Below, one piece after another: positions 54,494-61,354 of a stretch of DNA of 64,000 bases. The stretch covers positions 3,224,001 to 3,288,000 of the forward strand of contig OZ245813.1 in NCBI GenBank assembly GCA_965228445.1, read 5' to 3'. The translations under genes were made by a program, and so were the position numbers. A model generated the notes under the pieces. That model worked only from the letters and a program-made list of their open reading frames with translations. It was not told the origin of the DNA and ran no database searches. Every line of letters starts with the position of its first letter. Positions within the stretch are counted from its first letter, which is position 1. This DNA is from Thalassobaculum sp965228445. GTDB taxonomy: Bacteria; Pseudomonadota; Alphaproteobacteria; Thalassobaculales; Thalassobaculaceae.

Positions 54494-55702
54494 ATGAACG
54501 GGACGACGGGCGGACAGACGGATGCGGTGGCGGATGTCGTGATCGTCGGCGGCGGGGCCGTCGGGTCCGCCACAGCCTATTTTCTGGCCGCGTCGCCGGG
54601 TTTCAAGGGGCGCGTCGTCGTGGTCGAGCGCGACCCGACCTATGCGCGGGCGTCCACACCGCTGTCCGTGGGCGGCATCCGCCAGCAGTTCTCCATCCGC
54701 GAGAATGTCGAGATCGGCCTGTATGCCCGCGCCTTCATCGCCGACGCGCCCGCTCTGCTGGAGGTCGACGGCGAGCGGCCGGACCTGACCTTCGTGGAGA
54801 ACGGCTATCTGTTCCTCGCCCCGCCGGAAGGCCGCGCCGTCCTGGCGGAGAACCACGCGGTGCAGACCGCCGCCGGGGCGGCGATCTCCTGGCTGGAGAC
54901 CGACGAGTTGGCCGGGCGCTTTCCCTACCTGAACACCGAGGGCGTGGCCGCCGCCACCTTCGGCGAGCGCGGCGAGGGCTGGATCGACCCGAACACCCTG
55001 CTGCAGGCGCTGAAGCGCAAGGCCCGCTCCCTCGGCGTCACCTATGTGACCGGCGAGGTCACCGGGATCGACCGCGGGGCCGGCGGGATCGAGCGGGTGG
55101 CGCTGGCGGACGGATCAGCCATCGCCTGCGGCACCCTGGTGGTGGCCGCGGGCGCCAATTCCGGCAAGGTCGCCGGCCTGGTGGGCATCGACCTGCCGGT
55201 CGGTCCGCGCATCCGCACGGTCTATCAGATCGCCTGCCGGGAGCCGCTGGACGGACCGCCCCTGCCGCTGACCATCGGCACCACCGGCGTCTTCGTGCGG
55301 CCGGAGGGCGCGGGCTATGTCTGCGGCATCTCCCCGCCGGAGGAGGACGACCCGGAATGCTGGGACATCCAGGTCGACTGGCGCTGGTGGGAGGAGGTGG
55401 TCTGGCCGGCCCTGGCCGAGCGCATCCCGGCCTTCGAGGCGGTGAAGCTGACCGGCGCCTGGGCGGGACCCTACGACTACAACGCGCTCGACCAGAACGC
55501 GGTGATCGGCCGCCACCCGGAGATCGGCAACCTGATCTTCGCCACCGGTTTCTCCGGCCACGGGCTGCAGCAGTCGCCGGCGGCCGGGCGGGCGGTGAGC
55601 GAGCTGATCACCGCCGGCGGGTTCCGGAGCATCGACCTCACCCGCTTCGGGATCGAGCGGATCCTGGAGGGACGGCCGCTCAAGGAACGCAACGTGGTGT
55701 GA
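54494..55702 (+). CDS. FAD-dependent oxidoreductase (DAO/FOXRED1-like)
   Basis: A 402-residue member of the D-amino acid oxidase/sarcosine oxidase family. The FAD-binding Rossmann motif is VVIVGGGAVGSATAYFLA at the N-terminus; PLSVGGIRQQFSIRENVEIG, GEGWIDPNTLLQALKRKA, LVVAAGANSGKVA and LIFATGFSGHGLQQSPAAG complete the family pattern. Probably oxidises an N-methylated or free amino acid. Start at 54494 with GGGAG upstream. Divergent from glnD; no partner subunit nearby. The 239 bases after it (55703-55941) show nothing I can name. Confidence 0.87.
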   Translation: MNGTTGGQTDAVADVVIVGGGAVGSATAYFLAASPGFKGRVVVVERDPTYARASTPLSVGGIRQQFSIRENVEIGLYARAFIADAPALLEVDGERPDLTFVENGYLFLAPPEGRAVLAENHAVQTAAGAAISWLETDELAGRFPYLNTEGVAAATFGERGEGWIDPNTLLQALKRKARSLGVTYVTGEVTGIDRGAGGIERVALADGSAIACGTLVVAAGANSGKVAGLVGIDLPVGPRIRTVYQIACREPLDGPPLPLTIGTTGVFVRPEGAGYVCGISPPEEDDPECWDIQVDWRWWEEVVWPALAERIPAFEAVKLTGAWAGPYDYNALDQNAVIGRHPEIGNLIFATGFSGHGLQQSPAAGRAVSELITAGGFRSIDLTRFGIERILEGRPLKERNVV

Positions 55703-55941
55703 CCGCCGCTTTCGGTGCGGGTTGTGACAGGTTGTGACACCGTTCGCAGAGCGGATTGATTTTTGCCGGAGGCCGGGCCCACCTTTGCGGCGTGGGCAGA
55801 GACGGGACCGACTCACCGTGCCTCGCCGAAGCCCCGGGCCTGCGTCCGGCCATCATCATCCCTCCCGCGGGCGTCCCCCGTTCGCGGTCTTGATCGGCCG
55901 GCGCCGGCCCGGGGCCTTACATCGGACCCGAGCCGGGATGC

Positions 55942-56355
55942 TCAGCCCTTGGGCTTCTCGCTGTTGATGATCCAGCGGATGCCGAACCGGTCGACCAGCA
56001 TGGCGAACCGGCTGGCCCAGAACGTCTCCTGCAGTTCCATCACGACCGTGCCGCCCTGGCTGAAGGCACCGTAGATCCGCGCCGCCTCGGCGTCGCTGTC
56101 CACATGCAGCGCCACCGAGATGCCCTTCGGCGCCTCGTACATCGGCGGCGGCGCGTCGGAGCCCATCAGCACCAGCCCCGGAGCGGTGAACATGCTGTGC
56201 ATGACCTTGTCGCGCCAGTCGTCGGTCACCCAGTCGCAGTCCGGCGCCTCGCCGAAGCGCAGCACGTCGCTGATCGTGCCCCCGAGAACCTCCGCGTAGA
56301 ACGCAAAGGCCTCGGCACAGTCGCCGGCGAAGGTGAGATAGGGGTTCGACTTCAT
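55942..56355 (-). CDS. PhnB-like VOC (glyoxalase fold) protein
   Basis: A 137-residue single-domain VOC protein of the PhnB/3-demethylubiquinone-like group: NPYLTFAGDCAEAFAFYAEV, VMHSMFTAPGLVLMGSDAPP, GISVALHVDSDAEAARIY, VVMELQETFWASRFAMLVDR and FGIRWIINSEKP. Start follows GAGG. Lies 20 bases downstream of the MarR gene on the same strand, so both are probably one transcript. Substrate unknown. Confidence 0.87.
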   Translation of the reverse strand: MKSNPYLTFAGDCAEAFAFYAEVLGGTISDVLRFGEAPDCDWVTDDWRDKVMHSMFTAPGLVLMGSDAPPPMYEAPKGISVALHVDSDAEAARIYGAFSQGGTVVMELQETFWASRFAMLVDRFGIRWIINSEKPKG

Positions 56356-56375
56356 CGGAATACCTCGGGTGGGGG

Positions 56376-56822
56376 TCAGGAGAGCGACAGCAGATCGGCC
56401 CGCAGGCCGTCCAGGTTTCGGGACGCGACGAGGGCATCGACCTCGTCATGGGTCCGACGCCAGACCGGCACGGCGGCGGCCAGGGCATCCCGCCCGGCAT
56501 CGGTGATCGCGATCCGCCGGCCGCGCCGGTCGTCGGGATCGACCAGCACCCGGACCAGGCCGCGCCGCTCCAGCGGCTTGAAGGCGGCGGTCAGGGTGGT
56601 GCGGTCCATCGCCAGGAGCGGCACCAGATCGCCGATCCGCGGCGGATGCGGCCGGTTCAGCGACATCAGCAGGGAAAACTGCCCGTTGGTCAGGCCGAAC
56701 GGCCGCAGCACCTCGTCGAAGCGCCGGGCCACCGCCCGGGCGGCGCGCTGCAGATGCAGGCACAGGCAGCGGTCGCGCACTTCGAGCGTCACCGCGATGG
56801 GAAGGTCGTCTCGCATGGTCAT
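56376..56822 (-). CDS. MarR-family transcriptional regulator
   Basis: A 148-residue winged-helix dimer protein. Core: VLRPFGLTNGQFSLLMSLNR, PRIGDLVPLLAMDRTTLTAA (recognition helix), FKPLERRGLVRVLVDPDDRR (wing), RIAITDAGRDALAAAVPVW. Divergent from the DUF899-DUF1428 genes over 72 bases that contain a good palindrome. Two cysteines near the N-terminus (RDRCLCLHL) leave room for thiol sensing; this is speculation. Likely represses itself, the PhnB-like gene and the divergent pair. Confidence 0.9.
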   Translation of the reverse strand: MTMRDDLPIAVTLEVRDRCLCLHLQRAARAVARRFDEVLRPFGLTNGQFSLLMSLNRPHPPRIGDLVPLLAMDRTTLTAAFKPLERRGLVRVLVDPDDRRGRRIAITDAGRDALAAAVPVWRRTHDEVDALVASRNLDGLRADLLSLS

Positions 56823-56828
56823 GAGTCA

Positions 56829-56852
56829 ATTATGTTGACATCAACTTATTAG
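56829..56852. promoter_or_regulatory. Candidate MarR operator
   Basis: Perfect core GTTGA-CA-TCAAC (56834-56845), extended outward to 11-base arms agreeing at 8 of 11 positions (AATTATGTTGA against the inverse of TCAACTTATTA). It sits between the divergent MarR and DUF899 genes in a short AT-rich patch. Confidence 0.55.
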
Positions 56853-56894
56853 TCAACCAGCATCCGATCCCGTCACACCAGACGGGAGGGTCCG

Positions 56895-57653
56895 ATGGAG
56901 CCCAGAATCGTTTCGCAAGACGAATGGTTGCGGGCGCGCCGCGCCCTGCTGGCCCGCGAACGGGAGGCGACCCACCTGCGCGACGCGGTGAGTGCGGAGC
57001 GCCGCGCCCTGCCCTGGGTCCGGGTGGAAAAGGCCTATGTCTTCGACACACCCCAGGGCACCGCGACCCTGGCGGATCTGTTCGACGGCCGCAGCCAGCT
57101 CGTGGTCCAGCACTTCATGCTGCCGCCGGGCGGGCCGATCTGCGACGGCTGTGCCGGCGCCGCGGACATGGTCGATGCCGCCCGTCGGCATTTCGAGCAG
57201 GCCGACCTGTCCTACGCGGCGGTGTCCCGCGCGCCGGTCGCCGAGATCGAAGCCGCCCGCAGGCGCCTGGGCTGGCACTTCCGCTGGGTCTCGTGCGGCG
57301 GCAACAGCTTCAACCACGACTACGGCACCGCCTTCACGCCGGAGCAGATCGCCGCGGGCACCGTCTCCTACAACTACGGCACCACCCCGTACGCCCATAC
57401 CGACCTGCCCGGGTTCAGCGTCTTCGCCCGCGACGACGGCGGATCGGTGTTCCACACCTATTCCACCTATTCCCGCGGCACCGAGCTGGTCTTCACCCCG
57501 TTCGCCTTCCTCGACATGGCGCCCAAGGGCCGCAACGAGACCGAGGGCACCATGAGCTGGCTGCGACTGCATGACGAGTACGACGCACCCGCCGCCGCGG
57601 CCTGCTGCCACGGCAGCCCAGCCGCCGACCGACCGCAGACATCCCGATCCTGA
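56895..57653 (+). CDS. DUF899 family thioredoxin-like protein
   Basis: A 252-residue protein of the DUF899 (thioredoxin-fold) family: EWLRARRALLAREREATHLR, RRALPWVRVEKAYVF, LVVQHFMLPPGG, a redox-type CDGCAGAADMVD, WHFRWVSCGGNSFNHDYG and SVFHTYSTYSRGTE. The CxxC pair at the position of the family's CxxC-like motif suggests redox activity. GGGAGGG precedes the ATG. A Cys-Cys-His tail (AAACCCHGSP-like, actually AAAACCHGSP) ends the protein. Followed by DUF1428 after 11 bases. Confidence 0.87.
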   Translation: MEPRIVSQDEWLRARRALLAREREATHLRDAVSAERRALPWVRVEKAYVFDTPQGTATLADLFDGRSQLVVQHFMLPPGGPICDGCAGAADMVDAARRHFEQADLSYAAVSRAPVAEIEAARRRLGWHFRWVSCGGNSFNHDYGTAFTPEQIAAGTVSYNYGTTPYAHTDLPGFSVFARDDGGSVFHTYSTYSRGTELVFTPFAFLDMAPKGRNETEGTMSWLRLHDEYDAPAAAACCHGSPAADRPQTSRS

Positions 57654-57664
57654 GGAGAACCGCC

Positions 57665-58024
57665 GTGAGCTACATCGATGGGTTCGTCATTCCCGTGCCA
57701 ACCGCCAAGAAGGAGGCCTTCCGCAAGATGGCGGCCGACGTGGCGCCGGTCTTTCTGAAGCACGGGGCGCTGCATGTCATGGAATGCTGGGGCGACGACG
57801 TCCCAGACGGCAAGGTGACCTCGTTCCCCATGGCGGTGAAGATCGCCGAGGACGAGACCGTCGTCTTCTCCTGGATCGTCTGGCCGTCCAAGGAGGTGCG
57901 GGACACCGGCATGGCGAAGGTCATGGAGGACCCGTCCATGGGCGGGCCGGAGAACGCGCCGTTCGACGGCAAGCGGATGATCTTCGGCGGCTTCGTGCCG
58001 ATCGTCGACGCCCGGGCGGACTGA
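57665..58024 (+). CDS. DUF1428 family protein
   Basis: A 119-residue small alpha/beta protein: YIDGFVIPVPTAKKEAFRKM, MECWGDDVPDGKVTSFPMAV, VVFSWIVWPSKEVRDTGMAK and GKRMIFGGFVPIVD. Dimeric ferredoxin-like fold known from structural genomics; function unknown. GTG start at 57665, with GAGGAG 8 bases upstream. Probably cotranscribed with the DUF899 gene under MarR control; DUF899, DUF1428 and PhnB-like proteins often occur together. Confidence 0.9.
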   Translation: MSYIDGFVIPVPTAKKEAFRKMAADVAPVFLKHGALHVMECWGDDVPDGKVTSFPMAVKIAEDETVVFSWIVWPSKEVRDTGMAKVMEDPSMGGPENAPFDGKRMIFGGFVPIVDARAD

Positions 58025-58104
58025 GCGGGATTCAGCGCCTTACAAGTTTCCGGCGGCGGGCCTAAACTTCTCCTCAACCAAAAAACGACTCCCGGGAGGA
58101 GACC

Positions 58105-59064
58105 ATGGCCGCGCCGCTGCCCTTCGCGCCGAAGGGCGTGATCCCCGCCTGCCTGCTGCCCTTCACCGCCGATCTGGAGATCGACGAGGGCGGATACCGG
58201 CGTCACCTGAACGACGTGGCCTCGGTGGAGGGGATCAGCGCGATCACCGTCAACGCCCATGCCAGCGAGGTCGCCACCTGCACCATTCCGGAACAGGAAC
58301 GGGTGATGGCGATCACCATGGAGGAAGTCGGCGGCAAGCTGCCGGTGGTCCACGGCGTCTACAGCGACGGCTCGCACCTGGCCGCGTCCATCGCCCGGCG
58401 GGCCGAGCGCGACGGGGCCAGCGCCCTGCTGGTCTTCCCGTCGAACACGCTGCTCTCGGGCGGGGCGATGCGCCCGGAAATGGCGCTCGCCCATTTCGCC
58501 ACGATCCGCGCGGCGACCGACCTGCCGCTGATCCTGTTCCAGTATCCCGCGGCCACGCTCGGCTATCCGGTGGAGACCCTGGTGCGGATCTGCCGGGAGA
58601 TCGACACCGTCGTCGCCATCAAGGACTGGTGCAACGACGCCAAGCAGCACGAACGCCAGATCCGCGAGCTGCACGCCCTGCCGCGGCGGGTGAGCGTGCT
58701 GACCACCCATTCCTCCTGGCTGCTGTCGTCCCTGGTGCTCGGCTGCGACGGGCTGCTGTCGGGCGCCGGCAGCGTGATCGCCGCCCTGCAGGTCGCCCTG
58801 TTCCGCGCGGTCCAGGCAGGCGATCTGGAGGAGGCGCGGCGGCTGGCCGACCGCATCTATCCCACCACCGGCGCGTTCTACGACCCGCCCTTCCTCGACA
58901 TGCACAACCGGATGAAGGAGGCGCTGGTCCATCTGGGGCGGATGGACGCGGCACACGTCCGGCCGCCCCTGGTCAAGCTGAGCGACACCGAGATCGATAA
59001 GATCGCGGCCGCCATGGACGCCGCCGGGCTGACGGGCGAGACGGTCTATTCGAAGGTGGCGTGA
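58105..59064 (+). CDS. Dihydrodipicolinate synthase family (DapA-like) lyase
   Basis: Class I aldolase of the DHDPS/N-acetylneuraminate lyase superfamily, 319 residues. Visible: GVIPACLLPFTADLEIDEGG, the active-site Tyr in LFQYPAATLGYPVE, and the Schiff-base Lys in VVAIKDWCND. The substrate loop differs from true DapA (VNAHASEVAT instead of the TTGE region), so it probably acts on another keto acid in catabolism. GGGAGGAG lies just upstream of the ATG. Last GC-rich gene before the AT-rich island. Confidence 0.87.
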   Translation: MAAPLPFAPKGVIPACLLPFTADLEIDEGGYRRHLNDVASVEGISAITVNAHASEVATCTIPEQERVMAITMEEVGGKLPVVHGVYSDGSHLAASIARRAERDGASALLVFPSNTLLSGGAMRPEMALAHFATIRAATDLPLILFQYPAATLGYPVETLVRICREIDTVVAIKDWCNDAKQHERQIRELHALPRRVSVLTTHSSWLLSSLVLGCDGLLSGAGSVIAALQVALFRAVQAGDLEEARRLADRIYPTTGAFYDPPFLDMHNRMKEALVHLGRMDAAHVRPPLVKLSDTEIDKIAAAMDAAGLTGETVYSKVA

Positions 59065-60263
59065 GTAGGTTCACATCGAAGTTCATAAAGATTTTTCTAC
59101 ATGCCTTTATTTGTATCACTCGAAGGGATCGAAAATGTCCAATTCATATAAGCCCGATGATGAACAATTTGAAAAATGGATAAAAGAGAATTACGTACAT
59201 TATAGTAAACTGACTCAGTCTGTTATAACAATTCTCAATTCTCTTGTTGATAACAATAAGATCAATATTCTATCCATAGACGGTCGCACTAAATTAATTG
59301 ATTCATGTATCGAGAAAAATAAAAGAAAGGAGTACGATAATGCGATAGAACAAATGACCGATATTTCTGGTATTAGAATTATAGTGTTCTTTGAAAGTGA
59401 TATTAAAATGGTTTCTGAGATAATAGAAGAATCATTTGATATTGATAAAGATAATAGCCTAAATCAAGATGATTTGCTAGAGACAAATCAAATGGGTTAC
59501 CGCTCAGTTCACTACGTATGTAAGCTTGGAAAGCGCAGACAAAAAATACCTGAATATAAATATATTGAATCACTAAAATTTGAAATACAGGTACGCACAA
59601 TTTTGCAACATGCCTGGGCCGAATTGGCGCATGATAGAAACTATAAATTTTCAGGCGTGCTACCAAAGCAAATGGCGCGCGATTTAAACCTTCTTTCTGC
59701 ACTATTAGAGAATGCAGATAAAGGATTCGACATTCTTTCAAGACAAATAGATTCATACCTGAAATCCACAAGCGAGTCTTCTGATCAGGATAAGGCCGAA
59801 ATTAAGCTTAATACCCTCACTGTGAGGCAGTTTGTTACAAAATGGGCTCGCGAAAACAATCTCGGAAACATAATAAACCATACTTCTGGCGAAATGGATG
59901 AGCAAATTTTACAGGAAATGCAAGAATTTGGGCTAAAAAACCTAAAAGAGCTCAATGATATAGCCAAACCGGAGAAAACCGCAGGCACACCAAAGACTAT
60001 ATACCAAATTATTCGGCGCTGGATGCTTGCTGATAATCCAGAAAAACTACTTCGTTGTAAGAATATAAAATTTCAAATCCCTGAGAATACCTTAAATGAA
60101 TTCTCTGATATTTTATCAGAAGATCAGATCGACTTAATTAGAAAATCTAAGTTTTTTATTCCAAAAAATAGGTAAAACCAATATTATTTTTTCGGATTGG
60201 ACTGTCTCAATTCTCGAGTTGGGTAACACGCCAGCTATTAAATGATCGTACACTAAGCCAACC
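59065..60263. mobile_element. AT-rich island of foreign composition
   Basis: Between the stop codon of the DapA-like gene and that of the VOC gene, base composition drops from strongly GC-rich to clearly AT-rich (long A/T runs, frequent ATA, AGA, AAA codons), and returns at once at 60264. The island holds one gene. No integrase, transposase, tRNA or convincing terminal repeat is present, so the way it entered is not visible. Confidence 0.7.
59135..60175 (+). CDS. RelA/SpoT-domain protein (alarmone-synthetase-like) with unknown C-terminal region
   Basis: A 346-residue soluble protein. Residues about 25-215 form a RelA/SpoT nucleotidyltransferase domain: DGRTKLIDSCIEK (Arg51, Lys53), EQMTDISGIRIIVFF (metal Asp76), NQMGYRSVHYVCK (Tyr122, His126) and FEIQVRTILQHAWAELAHD (Glu150, Gln152, Arg154, His159). 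All expected catalytic positions are occupied; there is no HD hydrolase domain. Residues 216-346 are a charged, mostly helical region that I cannot assign. It could make (p)ppGpp or pppApp, or modify tRNA as toxSAS enzymes do. The start at 59135 has AAGGGA upstream. Codon use is foreign to the genome. No antitoxin gene is adjacent. Confidence 0.85.
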   Translation: MSNSYKPDDEQFEKWIKENYVHYSKLTQSVITILNSLVDNNKINILSIDGRTKLIDSCIEKNKRKEYDNAIEQMTDISGIRIIVFFESDIKMVSEIIEESFDIDKDNSLNQDDLLETNQMGYRSVHYVCKLGKRRQKIPEYKYIESLKFEIQVRTILQHAWAELAHDRNYKFSGVLPKQMARDLNLLSALLENADKGFDILSRQIDSYLKSTSESSDQDKAEIKLNTLTVRQFVTKWARENNLGNIINHTSGEMDEQILQEMQEFGLKNLKELNDIAKPEKTAGTPKTIYQIIRRWMLADNPEKLLRCKNIKFQIPENTLNEFSDILSEDQIDLIRKSKFFIPKNR

Positions 60264-60689
60264 TCACGCCGGCACCACATCCGCTGCATACTGCGCCAGG
60301 AACTCCGCGCTCGGCGGGATTGGGGTGATGACGTCGATCATCACGCCGGCCGGATCCCGGGTGATGAAATGGCGCTGGCCGAAGGGCTCGTCGCGCAGAG
60401 GCAGCAGGATCGGCAGCCCGGCCGCCTCGGCCCGGGCGAATTCGGCATCGACGTCCTCGACCTCGAAATTGATCAGGAGGCCGCACACCCGGCCGCGCCC
60501 GGTCGCCGGAATGGTCTCATGATCGCCGGCCAGGATCGCAATGTTGACCGCCGGATCCTCCGCCGACTGCAGGTGGACGTACCAGTCGCTCTCGAATTTC
60601 GGCGCGAAGCGGAAGTGGTCGCTGTAGAACCGCGCGGTCTCGGCGACGCGATCGGTCAGCAGAACCGGATAGAACTGGCTGCACTTCAT
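60264..60689 (-). CDS. VOC family (glyoxalase/bleomycin-resistance fold) protein
   Basis: A 141-residue VOC protein: FYPVLLTDRVAETARFYSDH, FAPKFESDWYVHLQ, GLLINFEVEDVDAEFARAEA, LPLRDEPFGQRHFITRDPAG and VMIDVITPI, the last with the metal-type Asp/Glu position. Start at 60689; GGAGG lies 10 bases upstream. Divergent from a TetR gene, with two matching palindromes between, so it is probably the TetR target. Confidence 0.87.
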   Translation of the reverse strand: MKCSQFYPVLLTDRVAETARFYSDHFRFAPKFESDWYVHLQSAEDPAVNIAILAGDHETIPATGRGRVCGLLINFEVEDVDAEFARAEAAGLPILLPLRDEPFGQRHFITRDPAGVMIDVITPIPPSAEFLAQYAADVVPA

Positions 60690-60713
60690 GGCTTTCGCGC
60701 CTCCGCATAAAAA

Positions 60714-60728
60714 CATACAATGTGTATG
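60714..60728. promoter_or_regulatory. Candidate TetR operator 1
   Basis: Perfect palindrome CATACA-ATG-TGTATG in the 71-base divergent region. The half-sites are the same as in operator 2. Confidence 0.68.
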
Positions 60729-60744
60729 CAAGAGGCATCATTAA

Positions 60745-60759
60745 CATACAGGCTGTACG
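60745..60759. promoter_or_regulatory. Candidate TetR operator 2
   Basis: CATACA-GGC-TGTACG: same 6-3-6 arrangement as operator 1 with one changed base in the right half. It ends one base before the TetR start codon. The centres are 31 bases apart, about three helical turns. Confidence 0.68.
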
Positions 60760-60760
60760 C

Positions 60761-61354
60761 ATGCAACAGGCCCAGCGCCGAACCAACGAGGCGCGCAGCG
60801 CCGCCACCAGGGCGGCCCTGATCGCCGCCGCCCGCGCGCTGTTCGTCGAGAAGGGGTATGGCGAGACCGGAACGCCGGAGATCGTGGCCGCCGCCAAGGT
60901 CACCCGCGGCGCGCTCTATCACCACTTCGCCGACAAGGCCGATCTGTTCCGCGCCGTGGTCACCGCCGAGGCCGAAGCCGTCGCCGAGGCGATCGACCGG
61001 GCGACCACCACCGTCGTCCCGGCCCGCAAGGCGCTCATCGAGGGGGCCGGCGTCTATTTCGCGGCGATGAACACGCCCGGCCGCGCCCGTCTGCTGCTGC
61101 TGGACGGTCCCGCCGTGCTCGGTCCCCAGGCGATGGCCGAACTGGACCGAAGCACGGGTGGCGCCACTCTGCGCGAAGGGCTGTCGGAAGCGATGCGGCG
61201 GGTCGATCCGGCCGAACTGGACGCCCTGGCCGACTGCCTGTCGGCGGCCTTCGACCGGGCCGCCCTGGCCATCGCCGGCGGCGCCGACCCGGCCGCCTAC
61301 TGCACCGCGATCACCCGCCTGATCGACGCCACCCTCAGAACGAGCCGGCCTTAG
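60761..61354 (+). CDS. TetR-family transcriptional regulator
   Basis: A 197-residue repressor. The N-terminal HTH (AALIAAARALFVEKGYGETG, then VTRGALYHHFADKADLFRAV) is typical; the C-terminal ligand domain contains AMNTPGRARLLLLDGPAVLG, as in TetR proteins of the TetR_C_13-like group. Start at 60761 chosen over an upstream GTG (60722), which lies inside operator 1. Its 3' end overlaps the convergent mutS end by 20 bases. Confidence 0.9.
   Translation: MQQAQRRTNEARSAATRAALIAAARALFVEKGYGETGTPEIVAAAKVTRGALYHHFADKADLFRAVVTAEAEAVAEAIDRATTTVVPARKALIEGAGVYFAAMNTPGRARLLLLDGPAVLGPQAMAELDRSTGGATLREGLSEAMRRVDPAELDALADCLSAAFDRAALAIAGGADPAAYCTAITRLIDATLRTSRP

Noticed and set aside
59135..60263. Antitoxin partner for the RelA/SpoT-domain protein
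   Set aside because: No second open frame of credible length or with a ribosome binding site lies in the island; the minus-strand frames at 59403 and 59785 look like shadows.
59058..60272. GGCGTGAG at the left and CTCACGCC at the right edge of the AT-rich island as terminal inverted repeats
   Set aside because: Both are the ends of coding sequences (a GCG-TGA ending in each); the match is 8 bases only and is explained by gene ends facing each other.
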